A program made the translations under genes and the position numbers. From assembly GCF_000956595.1 (NCBI RefSeq), contig NZ_JYOO01000015.1:58266-122265 (forward strand): a stretch of DNA of 64,000 nt, given 5' to 3'. This document shows positions 45,762-55,605 of the stretch, piece after piece. The notes under the pieces were generated by a model, which was not told where the DNA came from, did no database searches, and was given only the letters and a program-made list of their open reading frames with translations. Each line of letters begins with the position of its first letter. The first letter of the stretch is position 1. The stretch is from Priestia aryabhattai B8W22 (GTDB lineage: Bacteria > Bacillota > Bacilli > Bacillales > Bacillaceae_H).

Positions 45762-46256
45762 CTATAGAGCGCCTTTTGCTACATTTCTTTCAAGCATTAA
45801 TAGTTTCTCTTTTATATGAGTTTGGGAACCTGCATAACCTGTTAAAGCTCCGTTTTTACCGATCACACGGTGACAAGGTAAAATAATAGGCAGTGGATTT
45901 CGACGATTCGCTTGTCCCACAGCTCTTACGGCTTTAGAGCGATTAACAGACTCCGCTACATCACTATAAGACCACGTTTGTCCATAAGGTATACCTTTAA
46001 GCGTTAACCACACTTCTTTTTGGAAGTCTGTTCCTTTTATATCCAAAGGCACATCAAATGTTAGCGTGCGCCCTTCAGCATAATCCTGCAACTGTCGCTT
46101 CGCTTCTTTCACAAGATGAAAATTCTCGTCATGGACAAGTTCTTTAAGCTGCTCATTATGATCATCGCTATCAAACAAAATATGTTGAACCCCTTTTTCC
46201 GAGGCTACAATATAAATTTTCAAATCAGAAAATAAATTCATTTCTCCATAGTACAT
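45762..46256 (-). CDS. ogt: Methylated-DNA--protein-cysteine methyltransferase
   Basis: Suicide repair protein for O6-alkylguanine. 164 residues. The acceptor Cys is in ILPCHRVIGKNGALTGYAGS, and the helix-turn-helix lies in YSDVAESVNRSKAVRAVGQANRRNP. AAAGGAT site. It starts 19 bases after the four-PAS kinase stop, so cotranscription is likely, which is an odd functional pairing. Confidence 0.95.
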   Translation of the reverse strand: MYYGEMNLFSDLKIYIVASEKGVQHILFDSDDHNEQLKELVHDENFHLVKEAKRQLQDYAEGRTLTFDVPLDIKGTDFQKEVWLTLKGIPYGQTWSYSDVAESVNRSKAVRAVGQANRRNPLPIILPCHRVIGKNGALTGYAGSQTHIKEKLLMLERNVAKGAL

Positions 46257-46275
46257 ACTTGCTTATCCTTTCTAT

Positions 46276-48432
46276 TTAGGCTGGAAGAATAACATGAAAA
46301 GCTGTTCCTTCTCCTATTTTGCTTTCCACTTCAATTCGCCCTTTATGTTCTTCGATAATTTTATATGAGACCATCAAACCGAGTCCCGTTCCTTTTTCTT
46401 TTGTCGTATAAAATGGTTCTCCTAAGCGCTTGATGCGCTCTTCTGGCATTCCGTCTCCTTGATCTCGAATGGAGACCGTCACGTAGTGCGGCTCTGTAGA
46501 GTAGACTTCAACAAAAATCCTTCCCCCGTTTGACGTGACTTCGATTGCATTTTTAATTACATTTATTAATACTTGCTTAATTTGGTTCGGCTCGCAGTAC
46601 ACCATTGGCAGCTGAGGGGACACACTTAGTTCAAACTGAATATTTTCTAAAAGCGCTTGAGCATTTAATAAATCAATCGTTTCTTTAACAACCGCAGCTA
46701 AATTTTTCTTTTCAAACTTTACGGCCTGTGGCTTAGCGAGTACTAGAAACTCTGTAATAATGGTTTCGATTCTTTTTAATTCGGATTTAATAATATCAAA
46801 ATAAAGAGAGTGATCTTCTTGAATGCTGCTTTCTAATAGCTGAACAAACCCTTTTAAAGCCGTCATCGGGTTGCGGATTTCATGCGCAATCCCAGCTGCT
46901 AACTGTCCGACTACTTGAAGCGTATCCGATTTCCGAATCTGCTCCTGCATTTGATTTCGTTCCGTTACGTCTCTTAAAAGCGTCATATATAGACCTGGCA
47001 AGATATCTTTTTTCGTAGAGAATTCGATATTTTTAACTTTTTCGTTCCCCGTAACGTACGTAATCTCTCCTTCAGCTTCCCCTTTTTGCTCAATCGTTTC
47101 TTTATGCTCAATGACCGCATCTAAATTCGCTGAAGAAATAAAATCCTCCATGGAGTGCGCACAAATCTCCTCTTTGCTGAGTTCTAGAATATCACAAAGA
47201 GAAGAATTCACATCAATAATATTTCGCTTGCCGTCCCATAAAACTAACCCGTCAATTGAGCCATTAAAGATTTGCCTGAATTTCTCTTCGTTATTCCGAA
47301 GCTCCTGTTCGATTTTTGTACGTTCACTGATGTTTCGAAAAATGGTTAAATGGTCTCCTTCTATAATGCCTTTTTTCCCTGTGAATTCCAACTGTTTGAT
47401 TTCTCCATTTGGCATGTAAAAAGGAAGCTGATTGCGAATTTCTCCTTTTGTTTGAAACGTTTGAAGCACCTTTAACGCACTAAAGCTTTTTGTATCGATA
47501 AACGTATACAAATTGCTTCCAATTAATTTGTTTAACGGGAGCTCAAATGTACGTGAAGAAGCAAGATTAGCGTTCAAGATTTCACCATCTTCTCTCCAAA
47601 TCAAGATCGCTTCAATCGCATTTTCAAAAATAGCCCTGAAATTTTTTTCGCTTCTCAACAGCTGCTGTTCCATCAGCCGTTTTTCCGTCACGTCTCTCAT
47701 AATGGACATATAGTATTGACTGTATATATTAGCCGTTGTGGTAAATTCAAAAAAAGTAACGTCCCCATTTTCGAGCCTGATCGGCAGCTCGCCGCTTGTC
47801 TTTCCTTCTTGATGCAGAGTTCTCCATAGTTTTTTTACCTTATAATGATAAGTAGGTTCTACAAGCTCCTCTAACGTTTTGGTTAGAAGCTGTGCTCTTG
47901 TATAATTTAATCGCTCGCAAAATGAAGGGTTCGCGTCGATAAGCTGACCGGTTCGATCAAAAATGACAATTCCATCTACCGCTTCATTAAATACATCCAT
48001 AAACATATGATGACTAATAAACCGTTCATTTTCCATCATCTTGTGTTGCGTAATATCTCGAAATGTACACACAATAATGCCCGACATGTGACTATGTTTG
48101 TGTGAAGTAAATTCAACATGTTTCATCATGCCGCTTCGAAGCGTCATCGCGCCTTCATATTTGAAATAGCTTTCTTCTAAAAGCGCTGGATAATACGCTT
48201 CAATCATGTCATACGGAAAATACATCAGAAAATCTTTCATTTGATACGTTAATAGCTCATCCTTTGTTTTTTCAAACAGCCCGCAGGCTGATTCATTTGC
48301 ATTTATAACTTGAAAATACTCATCAAATACGACAATGGCATCTAATACGTCATTAAAAATAGCTCGTAGCTGCTGTAATTCACCTCGCTGATTTTGCTCA
48401 GCTTCAGATGTTAATTCTCTTTGTGATGACAT
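46276..48432 (-). CDS. Soluble four-PAS sensor histidine kinase, sporulation-kinase-like
   Basis: A 718-residue kinase with no membrane span. Four PAS domains in series are recognisable by their repeated openings (LDAIVVFDEYFQVINAN, VDGIVIFDRTGQLIDAN, IEAILIWREDGEILNAN, IDGLVLWDGKRNIIDVN). Then come HisKA with AGIAHEIRNPMTALKGF and HATPase with GTGLGLMVSYKII. The layout is that of cytosolic KinA/KinE-type phosphorelay kinases. The start was moved 13 codons inward to the ATG with AAAGGAG eight bases before it. No regulator gene adjoins. Confidence 0.88.
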   Translation of the reverse strand: MSSQRELTSEAEQNQRGELQQLRAIFNDVLDAIVVFDEYFQVINANESACGLFEKTKDELLTYQMKDFLMYFPYDMIEAYYPALLEESYFKYEGAMTLRSGMMKHVEFTSHKHSHMSGIIVCTFRDITQHKMMENERFISHHMFMDVFNEAVDGIVIFDRTGQLIDANPSFCERLNYTRAQLLTKTLEELVEPTYHYKVKKLWRTLHQEGKTSGELPIRLENGDVTFFEFTTTANIYSQYYMSIMRDVTEKRLMEQQLLRSEKNFRAIFENAIEAILIWREDGEILNANLASSRTFELPLNKLIGSNLYTFIDTKSFSALKVLQTFQTKGEIRNQLPFYMPNGEIKQLEFTGKKGIIEGDHLTIFRNISERTKIEQELRNNEEKFRQIFNGSIDGLVLWDGKRNIIDVNSSLCDILELSKEEICAHSMEDFISSANLDAVIEHKETIEQKGEAEGEITYVTGNEKVKNIEFSTKKDILPGLYMTLLRDVTERNQMQEQIRKSDTLQVVGQLAAGIAHEIRNPMTALKGFVQLLESSIQEDHSLYFDIIKSELKRIETIITEFLVLAKPQAVKFEKKNLAAVVKETIDLLNAQALLENIQFELSVSPQLPMVYCEPNQIKQVLINVIKNAIEVTSNGGRIFVEVYSTEPHYVTVSIRDQGDGMPEERIKRLGEPFYTTKEKGTGLGLMVSYKIIEEHKGRIEVESKIGEGTAFHVILPA

Positions 48433-48595
48433 GCTCATTGCTCCTTTCTTTTGCACTTCCCATTTCCCCACCTTTTATCTATAGACTTAATATTCTACAA
48501 GATTTGCTTTTTACCTTTTTAAAATTAGCCACGTTTATTCAAAATGCGACATTTCTTCGCATTCTCCCGCTATTTAAAAATGAAGCATGAATAAA

Positions 48596-48826
48596 AGAGG
48601 CTGGGACATAATAAAATGAATTCCATCTAAAGGCGACCAAATGAGATGCATGAGCTAGCTGAACCGCTTGTGACACCGCAGTTGATTTCCGTGCAAGACT
48701 TCGCTTTCCGCGGGCGGAACAGATAAAACCTATGCTCAACATAACAAAGAAAACGAACCGTGAATCAAACATGTTGATTCACGGTTCGTTTTTCACTTCG
48801 GCTAAAATACTTTTGTCCCAGCCTCA
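48596..48826 (-). repeat. Dispersed MITE-like repeat, copy D (core deleted)
   Basis: The ends are the best inverted repeats of the family: GAGGCTGGGACA at both. The hairpin module is a perfect 17-bp stem (48752-48768 with 48774-48790) and is of the CGAACC type. Its last bases meet the lutC stop codon. The GC-rich core is mostly missing. Confidence 0.9.
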
Positions 48827-49537
48827 TCGATCATTCACTACAATATAAGTCGCTTGAATAGGTCCATGCACGCCAACTACTAAATTCATTTCAATATCAG
48901 CTGAATTGCTCGGTCCCGTAATAAAGTTAATGCAAGAAGCAATCGTTTCTCCCCGCTCTATTTTTTCATGAATCATTTCAGCGGCTTGTGTCATGCGAGG
49001 GACAATTGAGCTTTTAGGTATGATCGCAATATAAGTGGCTGGCAGCAAACTTACCGCTCGTCCTTTTGCAGCACTGCTAAACAAAACAACCGTTCCAGAT
49101 TCCGCTAGCGTCAAATCACTGAACGTGATGCCGACATTTGCTTGTTCAGCTAGTTTAATATTCTCATCGCCTTTTACCGAATTCCATACGTGAAGGCTAC
49201 GGTTTGTTTCCCATTTCTCCATCAGCGGATTCAATCCATATTCGGAAAACCTAGGATCATTCCACGTGCAGACAAGACCATTTCCATAGTTCGCTACGGC
49301 TTCCTCAAGCGCAGCTGGTAAGTGTTTCGATGATGTTTCTACATAGCGAGTATGAATACGTTCGCAATGGTTTTCAAGCTCTTTCTTTAATTGATCCGGC
49401 GAATAGCTGCGGTAGACCTCATGCTGAGGAGCATGCTTCCATTGTGGCTTTACTACGCCGCTTGTTCGCCTGCTTCGCTTAAGATTAGCAGCAATATTGT
49501 CTAAAAAACTGTCTCTATTTTGAATGCTTCCGTTCAT
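48824..49537 (-). CDS. lutC: Lactate utilisation protein C
   Basis: Third protein of the LutABC L-lactate oxidation complex. 237 residues, LUD domain. [20 protein letters not shown] and [22 protein letters not shown] are the conserved parts. The start is the ATG of MNGSIQNR, eight bases after GGAG; it overlaps lutB by 23 bases. A repeat begins exactly at its stop. Confidence 0.94.
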   Translation of the reverse strand: MNGSIQNRDSFLDNIAANLKRSRRTSGVVKPQWKHAPQHEVYRSYSPDQLKKELENHCERIHTRYVETSSKHLPAALEEAVANYGNGLVCTWNDPRFSEYGLNPLMEKWETNRSLHVWNSVKGDENIKLAEQANVGITFSDLTLAESGTVVLFSSAAKGRAVSLLPATYIAIIPKSSIVPRMTQAAEMIHEKIERGETIASCINFITGPSNSADIEMNLVVGVHGPIQATYIVVNDR

Positions 49538-50954
49538 TATCATCACTCCTTTTATCAAACCAATCTCGCAAGCGCTCTTTTGTAGGCGCCGGAAACTCTC
49601 TGCTTTCTGTCCACGCTTTTAATGGTCCAGGTCCTTTTGAAATACTGCTTCCTGACATAAAAGGAGTAAGAGCCGCCGGTGCTACTTTAGCGCCCACTGT
49701 ATATAGAGAAGAAGAAGCGGCTCCCAAGCCAAATGCTTTCATCGCCAGCTTTTCTGAAATAGGTGCTTTTCCTTCTTTTTCGACAATTCGCTGCCGGTGC
49801 TTGTGTAATAGCTCATGCAGCGGAATTTTGACTGGACAGGCATCTGTACAGGCTGCGCATAAAGTTGAAGCATATGGAAGCTCTTTGTAATCTTCATAGC
49901 CTCCAAGCAAAGGAGATAATACAGCTCCAATCGGACCTGAATAAATAGATCCATATGAATGTCCTCCAATATGGCGATACACGGGACATACATTCACACA
50001 TGCCGCACAGCGAATACACTGTAAAACAGATTGAAACTCAGTTCCTAAAATCGCAGATCGTCCGTTATCCACAATCACTAGGTGAAACTCTTCAGGTCCG
50101 TCTACTTCTCCCGGAAGTCTAGGTCCTGTAAGCGCTGTTACGTAACTTGTAAGCCGCTGACCTACTGCACTTCTAGTTAACAGGCTTACCAACACTTCAA
50201 ACTCTTCAAATGTTGGCACAATGCGTTCCATTCCCATAACCGTAATTTGCGTTTTAGGAAGGGCTGTTGTTAATCTTGCATTTCCTTCATTGGTTACAAG
50301 TGAAATAGATCCAGATTCTGCAATCGCAAAATTACACCCTGTGATGCCCATATCAGCTGATAAAAATTCTTTTCGCAGCATTTCCCGGGCGTGAAGAGCT
50401 AGTTCTTCAGGTTTTTCTGTTTTTTTGTAAGAAAGCTTTTCCTGAAATACATCTCTAATTTGTTCTTTGTTTTTATGAAGCGCAGGAGCTACGATATGAG
50501 AAGGCGGATCGTGATCATCGACTTGCAGGATGTATTCTCCTAAGTCCGTTTCAATAACTTCACAGCCTAGTTCTTCTAAAGCGGCGTTCATATGAATTTC
50601 TTCTGTAACCATTGACTTGGATTTAACAACTTTCTTTGCCTGCTTTTGCCTCGCTACATTTTTTATGTACTCATTCGCTTCTTCAGCTGTTTGAGCGAAA
50701 AAAACGTGGCCTCCGCGTTTAGCTACATTATCAGTGAGCTGCTCTAAATAGTAATCTAAATTTTCAAGCGTATGCTGACGAATTTCTTCGCCAAGCGCTC
50801 TCCATTCTTCCCAGTTCCCTAACTCTTCCGCCGCATCTAATCTACGGCTTCTTAAACGCTCTTGAGCACCTGAAACCGCAAAGCGCATAAACGCATTATT
50901 GACTCCGTCATCGACGCGTTTTTTAAACTGATCGTTTCCTATTTTCATAGACAT
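49515..50954 (-). CDS. lutB: Lactate utilisation iron-sulfur protein B
   Basis: 479-residue LUD plus ferredoxin-type protein of the lactate oxidation complex. Two 4Fe-4S motifs are seen: [12 protein letters not shown] and CAACTDACP (about residues 310-370). The N-terminal LUD domain shows [33 protein letters not shown] site. Middle gene of lutABC. Confidence 0.95.
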   Translation of the reverse strand: MSMKIGNDQFKKRVDDGVNNAFMRFAVSGAQERLRSRRLDAAEELGNWEEWRALGEEIRQHTLENLDYYLEQLTDNVAKRGGHVFFAQTAEEANEYIKNVARQKQAKKVVKSKSMVTEEIHMNAALEELGCEVIETDLGEYILQVDDHDPPSHIVAPALHKNKEQIRDVFQEKLSYKKTEKPEELALHAREMLRKEFLSADMGITGCNFAIAESGSISLVTNEGNARLTTALPKTQITVMGMERIVPTFEEFEVLVSLLTRSAVGQRLTSYVTALTGPRLPGEVDGPEEFHLVIVDNGRSAILGTEFQSVLQCIRCAACVNVCPVYRHIGGHSYGSIYSGPIGAVLSPLLGGYEDYKELPYASTLCAACTDACPVKIPLHELLHKHRQRIVEKEGKAPISEKLAMKAFGLGAASSSLYTVGAKVAPAALTPFMSGSSISKGPGPLKAWTESREFPAPTKERLRDWFDKRSDDNERKHSK

Positions 50955-50971
50955 TCGGTATTCTCCTTTCT

Positions 50972-51694
50972 TTACATTCTGCTATTTAACACTTCAGCGA
51001 TATGCATCACTTTTACAGGCTGTCCTTTTCGTTCAATTCTTCCCCCAATATTCATCAGACACCCGCAGTCAGCTCCAATTAAGTACTCCGCGTTTGTCTT
51101 AGCTATACAGCCCACTTTTTCATCGACCATTTGTTCAGAGATTTGCCCCATCTTAACCGAAAACGTCCCGCCAAATCCGCAGCAGTTATGACTGTTTTCA
51201 AGGTTTTCCATTTCAAGACCCTTTACATTGTTTAATAGTATAAAAGGTTCTTTTTTTACGTTTAGCAAACGCGTCATATGACAGGAAGAATGATAAGTGG
51301 CTTTCCCATTTAAGCTGGCGCCTACATCTTCCACTTTTAAAACGTTTACAATAAAATCCGTTAGCTCATACGTTTTATCAGCAAGCTTCACGGCAGGTTC
51401 ATACCATGCAGCATCACCTTTAAAAAGATGGGGATACTCTTTAAACATTGTCACACACGAGCCAGATGGAGATACAACATACTCTGCATGCTCAAATGCT
51501 TTTATCATATTTTTCATTGCTTCTTTTGATTCTTTTACGTAACCGCTGTTATACGCAGGCTGCCCGCAGCATACTTGACTCTTTGGAAAATCCACTTCGC
51601 ATCCTAATCGTTCTAACAATTCTACCGTCGCTTTTCCTACATTTGTTTGAAACATATCAATCAAACATGTGGCAAATAAAGATACTTTCATCAT
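50972..51694 (-). CDS. lutA: Lactate utilisation protein A
   Basis: 240-residue CCG-domain protein, related to GlpC/HdrB. The two Cys-rich motifs are [11 protein letters not shown] near residue 42 and [11 protein letters not shown] near residue 172. GGAGGG precedes two adjacent ATG codons; the first is used. First gene of lutABC, with a TATAAT box and a LutR-like operator upstream. Confidence 0.95.
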   Translation of the reverse strand: MMKVSLFATCLIDMFQTNVGKATVELLERLGCEVDFPKSQVCCGQPAYNSGYVKESKEAMKNMIKAFEHAEYVVSPSGSCVTMFKEYPHLFKGDAAWYEPAVKLADKTYELTDFIVNVLKVEDVGASLNGKATYHSSCHMTRLLNVKKEPFILLNNVKGLEMENLENSHNCCGFGGTFSVKMGQISEQMVDEKVGCIAKTNAEYLIGADCGCLMNIGGRIERKGQPVKVMHIAEVLNSRM

Positions 51695-51737
51695 TTGCTC
51701 CCTCCAAGCTGATCATTTTACTTCTTTTAGTTAACAG

Positions 51738-51764
51738 GTCATCAGATGACTTAATGCTATTATA
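51738..51764 (-). promoter_or_regulatory. lutABC promoter with candidate LutR operator
   Basis: On the minus strand a perfect TATAAT (51759-51764) has GTGAAA 18 bases before it. GTCATCTGATGAC (51738-51750), a 13-bp palindrome around one central base, sits right after the -10, where a repressor would block transcription. The lutR-like gene lies 3 kb away. Confidence 0.6.
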
Positions 51765-51840
51765 CTCCTATGTTTTTCTAATTTCACTAGTTTTTCAAAA
51801 ATACCTTTCTTTGTTTGCTATCTTTTCTTCATAAAAAGTA

Positions 51841-52160
51841 AGAGATTGAGACATAACTAAATCCTTTTAATCTAAAGACGAACAAATTGGATAAATCATT
51901 TAATGTGGATTACTTGTGACACCGCAGTTGATTTCCGTGCAAGACTGCGCTTTCCGAGGGCGGCCGATGAGCCTCCTCGTCGCTTCCGCTTTTCCCGCAG
52001 GAGTCTTCATCTTGCCCTCCAATCAACCGCTAGAAGAAACAAAACACGTGAAACCTATGTTTGTCCTATCATTAAAAAAATCCGAACGGTTTTGATTCTC
52101 CATCAAGAATCAAAACCGTTCGGATCTTCCTTCAACTAAACTACTTTTGTCTCAGCTTCT
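51841..52160 (-). repeat. Dispersed MITE-like repeat, copy E (full length, about 320 bp)
   Basis: Contains every module: end AGAGATTGAGACATAAC, the GTTGATTTCCGTGCAAGAC segment, GC-rich core, and a perfect 19-bp hairpin (52081-52099 with 52106-52124). The end resembles AGAAGCTGAGACAAAAG in inverse. The end abuts the nadE stop (7 bases). Confidence 0.9.
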
Positions 52161-52167
52161 TACTTAT

Positions 52168-52998
52168 TTATTTCCAAAAATCATCAAATACTGTGATTGG
52201 CAATTGGCGTTTATGCTGTGTTTTTAAGAAGTGACCTTCAATGACGTTACTTGCATGTTCACCTACATCTTTTCCTTCTAAATAATCGTCGATTTGCTCA
52301 TACGTTACGCCAAGGGCTTCTTCATCTGGAAGCTGTGGACGATCTTCTTCCAAATCAGCCGTTGGTTTTTTCATATATAGATGCTCTGGACAGCCCAATT
52401 CTTTTAGCATTTGTTTTCCTTGTCGCTTGTTCAGACGGAAGATAGGCACTAAGTCAGCTCCTCCGTCACCAAATTTTGTATAAAATCCTGTAACAGCTTC
52501 AGCAGAGTGATCCGTTCCAAGTACGACTCCACTGTACATGCCTGCTACCGTATATTGTGCAATCATTCGTTCACGTGCTTTTACATTTCCTTTGTTGAAG
52601 TCGGAAACTTTATCATCTGCCGCTTCTTCAACAGCAGAAAGCATCGCATCTACTGCTGGTTTTACGTTAATCGAAATAGATTTTGTTGGTTGAATAAAAG
52701 CAAGTGCATCTTGACAGTCTGCTTCATCTGCCTGCACGCCGTATGGAAGACGAACAGCAATAAACTGATAGCGCTCTTCTCCGGCTTCTTCATTCAACTC
52801 ATTAACCGCTAGCTGCGCCAGCTTTCCAGTTAACGTAGAATCTTGGCCGCCGGAAATACCTAGTACAAATGAACGTAAAAAAGGATATTTGTTCATGTAG
52901 GATTTCAGAAAATCAACGCTGCGGCGAATTTCTTCCGCGGGATTAATTTCTTTTTGTACGTTCATTTCTTCAATAATTTGCTTTTGTAGCTCTTTCAT
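52168..52998 (-). CDS. nadE: NAD synthetase, ammonia-dependent
   Basis: Amidates deamido-NAD to NAD. 276 residues; PP-loop [15 protein letters not shown] near residue 45 and [22 protein letters not shown] near residue 165. No glutaminase domain, so it uses ammonia. GAGAGGAGAG site. It follows pncB by 35 bases and forms an NAD salvage operon with it. Confidence 0.96.
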   Translation of the reverse strand: MKELQKQIIEEMNVQKEINPAEEIRRSVDFLKSYMNKYPFLRSFVLGISGGQDSTLTGKLAQLAVNELNEEAGEERYQFIAVRLPYGVQADEADCQDALAFIQPTKSISINVKPAVDAMLSAVEEAADDKVSDFNKGNVKARERMIAQYTVAGMYSGVVLGTDHSAEAVTGFYTKFGDGGADLVPIFRLNKRQGKQMLKELGCPEHLYMKKPTADLEEDRPQLPDEEALGVTYEQIDDYLEGKDVGEHASNVIEGHFLKTQHKRQLPITVFDDFWK

Positions 52999-53033
52999 AA
53001 AAAAACTCTCCTCTCATTACTAGCTGATGGGAT

Positions 53034-54554
53034 CTACACAAGCACTGTATCAGATAGTAACTTGCTTCTAGTCTCTTCGATATTTTGCATTTTGTTATCC
53101 CAGCAGTTTGTACTCAAGTCTACTGGATACTCTGTAGGACGAAATACATCTTCGTTCGATTTTGTAATGACTTTGTAGTCATCCCATAGATGCTTTAAGT
53201 TTTGTAAGCAGTAGGCTCTCATTTCTTCAATGGTAGGCTGTTCATACACAAGCTTTCCCTGTGCAAAGATTGGCTGGTGAATTTTACGTGCGTTAAAGTT
53301 CGTGACAAACTTGCTGACGTGCGTATGAATAGGGTGAAACATTTTTAAATGCTGCTCTTCATTCGGCACTTCGTCCTGCATCGTAATATAATCGCCTTCC
53401 CATTTGTGATTCACTTGATTTACAATTCGATATACTTCTTTTAGACCAGGAGTTGAAATTTTCTCTGGATTTTCTGACAGCTTAATCGTATCCACCATGT
53501 TTCCATGATCATCTTCAATCGAAACCAGCTTGTACACCGCTCCTAGCGCCGGCTGATCAAAGGACGTCATGAGTTTTGTTCCAACTCCCCATCCATCAAT
53601 TTTGGCACCTTGCGCTTTCAAATCTAGAATGCTGTACTCATCAAGGTCATTCGAAGCGAAAATTTTCACATCATGATAGCCAGCTTCATCAAGCATTTTT
53701 CTTGCCTCTTGAGAAAGATATGGAAGTCTTCCGCTGTCTAATCGAATACCGATAAAGTTAATTCGTTCTCCCATTTCTTTTGCTACTTTAATAGCATTTG
53801 GAATACCTGATTTTAACGTATTATATGTATCTACTAAAAAGATACAGTTACGGTGTGATTCCGCGTACTTTTTAAACGCACTATATTCGTCACGATAGAC
53901 TTGAACAAGCGCGTGGGCGTGAGTGCCGGACACAGGAATTCCAAACACTTTTCCCGCTCTTACATTACTGGTGGCGTCAAAGCCTCCAATATAAGCAGCC
54001 CTCGCTCCGTAAAAAGCAGCGTCCAGCTCATGTGCTCTTCTTGAACCAAATTCCATAAGCTGATTTGTACCCGTATGCTCATATAAATTATCTTCTCCCG
54101 CCGCCAAGCGAATACGCGAGGCTTTTGTCGCAATCAGCGGATGGAAATTTAAAATATTTAAAAGCGGCGTTTCAATAAGCTGCGCTTCTGCTAAAGGAGC
54201 GTCAATTTGCAGCATCGGTTCATTAGCAAAAATCATTTCGCCTTCTACAACCGAACGAATATTGCCGTTAAACCGAACTTGTTTTAAATAGTCGATAAAC
54301 TCTGCTTCATAATGTAATTCTTCATATAAATAATCTAAGTCCGTTTCGCTAAATCTGAAATTAGCAATAAAATCAATTACTCTTTCTAGCCCGGCAAACA
54401 CCGCATAACCGCTTTCAAACGGCATCCGGCGAAAGTAAGCCTCAAATACAGAACGACGCTTATGAATGTGATCTTTAAAATACGTATGCGCCATATTCAG
54501 TTCGTATAGATCTGTATGCAAAGCTAAACTATCATCACTATATTGCTTTTTCAT
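53034..54554 (-). CDS. pncB: Nicotinate phosphoribosyltransferase
   Basis: Converts nicotinate and PRPP to nicotinate mononucleotide. 506 residues. LHTDLYELNMAHTYF at the N-terminus, the phosphorylated-type His region GSRRAHELDAA, and VGTKLMTSFDQPALGAVYKL near residue 325 are family motifs. The start was moved eight codons inward to the ATG behind GGAGGG. Together with nadE it completes nicotinate-to-NAD salvage. Confidence 0.94.
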   Translation of the reverse strand: MKKQYSDDSLALHTDLYELNMAHTYFKDHIHKRRSVFEAYFRRMPFESGYAVFAGLERVIDFIANFRFSETDLDYLYEELHYEAEFIDYLKQVRFNGNIRSVVEGEMIFANEPMLQIDAPLAEAQLIETPLLNILNFHPLIATKASRIRLAAGEDNLYEHTGTNQLMEFGSRRAHELDAAFYGARAAYIGGFDATSNVRAGKVFGIPVSGTHAHALVQVYRDEYSAFKKYAESHRNCIFLVDTYNTLKSGIPNAIKVAKEMGERINFIGIRLDSGRLPYLSQEARKMLDEAGYHDVKIFASNDLDEYSILDLKAQGAKIDGWGVGTKLMTSFDQPALGAVYKLVSIEDDHGNMVDTIKLSENPEKISTPGLKEVYRIVNQVNHKWEGDYITMQDEVPNEEQHLKMFHPIHTHVSKFVTNFNARKIHQPIFAQGKLVYEQPTIEEMRAYCLQNLKHLWDDYKVITKSNEDVFRPTEYPVDLSTNCWDNKMQNIEETRSKLLSDTVLV

Positions 54555-54692
54555 ACTTTGTAACCCTCCATTTGACAATCCTAGTTTCTATTATGTAAAT
54601 CTTTTCACAATAGAGCAAGCATAAATTATCGGAAGGTGCTTGAATTTTAGTTTTTCTGTTGTTTAGGGCGCACTTTTCTACCTGAAATGGCG

Positions 54693-55412
54693 TTATTTTT
54701 CTTCTGGTATGTATTTCATTAATACATGTTCAACATTATCAAGATGACTCATCATAAAATGCTGAGCATCTTCTGCATGCTGAGAGAGAATAGCTTCATA
54801 AATTTGCTGATGCTCTTTATAAATCCGTTCAGCCGTTTTCTCTTCTGCATAAAGCCAGATGCGTCTTGTCTCTTTCATCGTTTCAATCATCATTTCTGAT
54901 ACGTTATTCATAAGCTTTACTAAAAGCGGATTTTGTGAGGCTTTGGCAATGGCTAAATGAAAAGTGAAATCTGCTTTCTCTCCCAGTTCTTCATTGCCAA
55001 ACGCTCCTTTCATTTGTTCCAGACTATTAGACAGCTGTTCGAGATCCGCATCTGTTCTCTTTTGAGCTGCCGCTCGAACAGCTCCAATTTCTAATACTTT
55101 TCTCACTTCAAGTAAATGCTCAATATCGTTTTTATTCATTAATACAGCGCTAGTTACAGGCAAGGACAGCATATCTGAGTTAAATTCGCGTACAAATGTG
55201 CCTTCTCCTTGCTTCATCTCCAGAAGCCCCATCGCCCGCAAAGCGCTAAGAGCTTCACGAATAGCTGAGCGTCCTACCTGGAAATTTTCCGCCAGCTGCT
55301 GCACTGAATCCAAACGGTCTCCAGGCTTCAAGCTGCCTTCTTTTATATTCTCAAGAAGCGTTTCGGCTACTTCTTCGTATATTTTTTTTGGCTTAATTCG
55401 CTTATATTCCAC
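54693..55412 (-). CDS. lutR: FadR/GntR-type repressor, LutR-like
   Basis: A 239-residue regulator with an N-terminal winged helix (GDRLDSVQQLAENFQVGRSAIREAL) and a C-terminal FadC/FCD helical ligand domain. It closely resembles B. subtilis LutR, which represses lutABC and responds to lactate, and the lut genes lie 3-6 kb away. The start chosen is a GTG ten codons into the longest frame, because AGGTGG stands six bases before it. Confidence 0.86.
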   Translation of the reverse strand: MEYKRIKPKKIYEEVAETLLENIKEGSLKPGDRLDSVQQLAENFQVGRSAIREALSALRAMGLLEMKQGEGTFVREFNSDMLSLPVTSAVLMNKNDIEHLLEVRKVLEIGAVRAAAQKRTDADLEQLSNSLEQMKGAFGNEELGEKADFTFHLAIAKASQNPLLVKLMNNVSEMMIETMKETRRIWLYAEEKTAERIYKEHQQIYEAILSQHAEDAQHFMMSHLDNVEHVLMKYIPEEK

Positions 55413-55605
55413 GTTTTCCACCTCATTTTTTTCGTTCACCAAGGTTCACATTAACCGAGACTCTTTCTTCTTTTACGTTTCTGTTACATTTTACCGAAAT
55501 CTTTTCCCCGCCACAACAAAAGTGCAAAGGTATTTATACTTTATTTCTCAAATGTGCTAAAATAGTAAATTGATTTCATATTACGAGTTAAAAGGAGCTT
55601 TTTGA

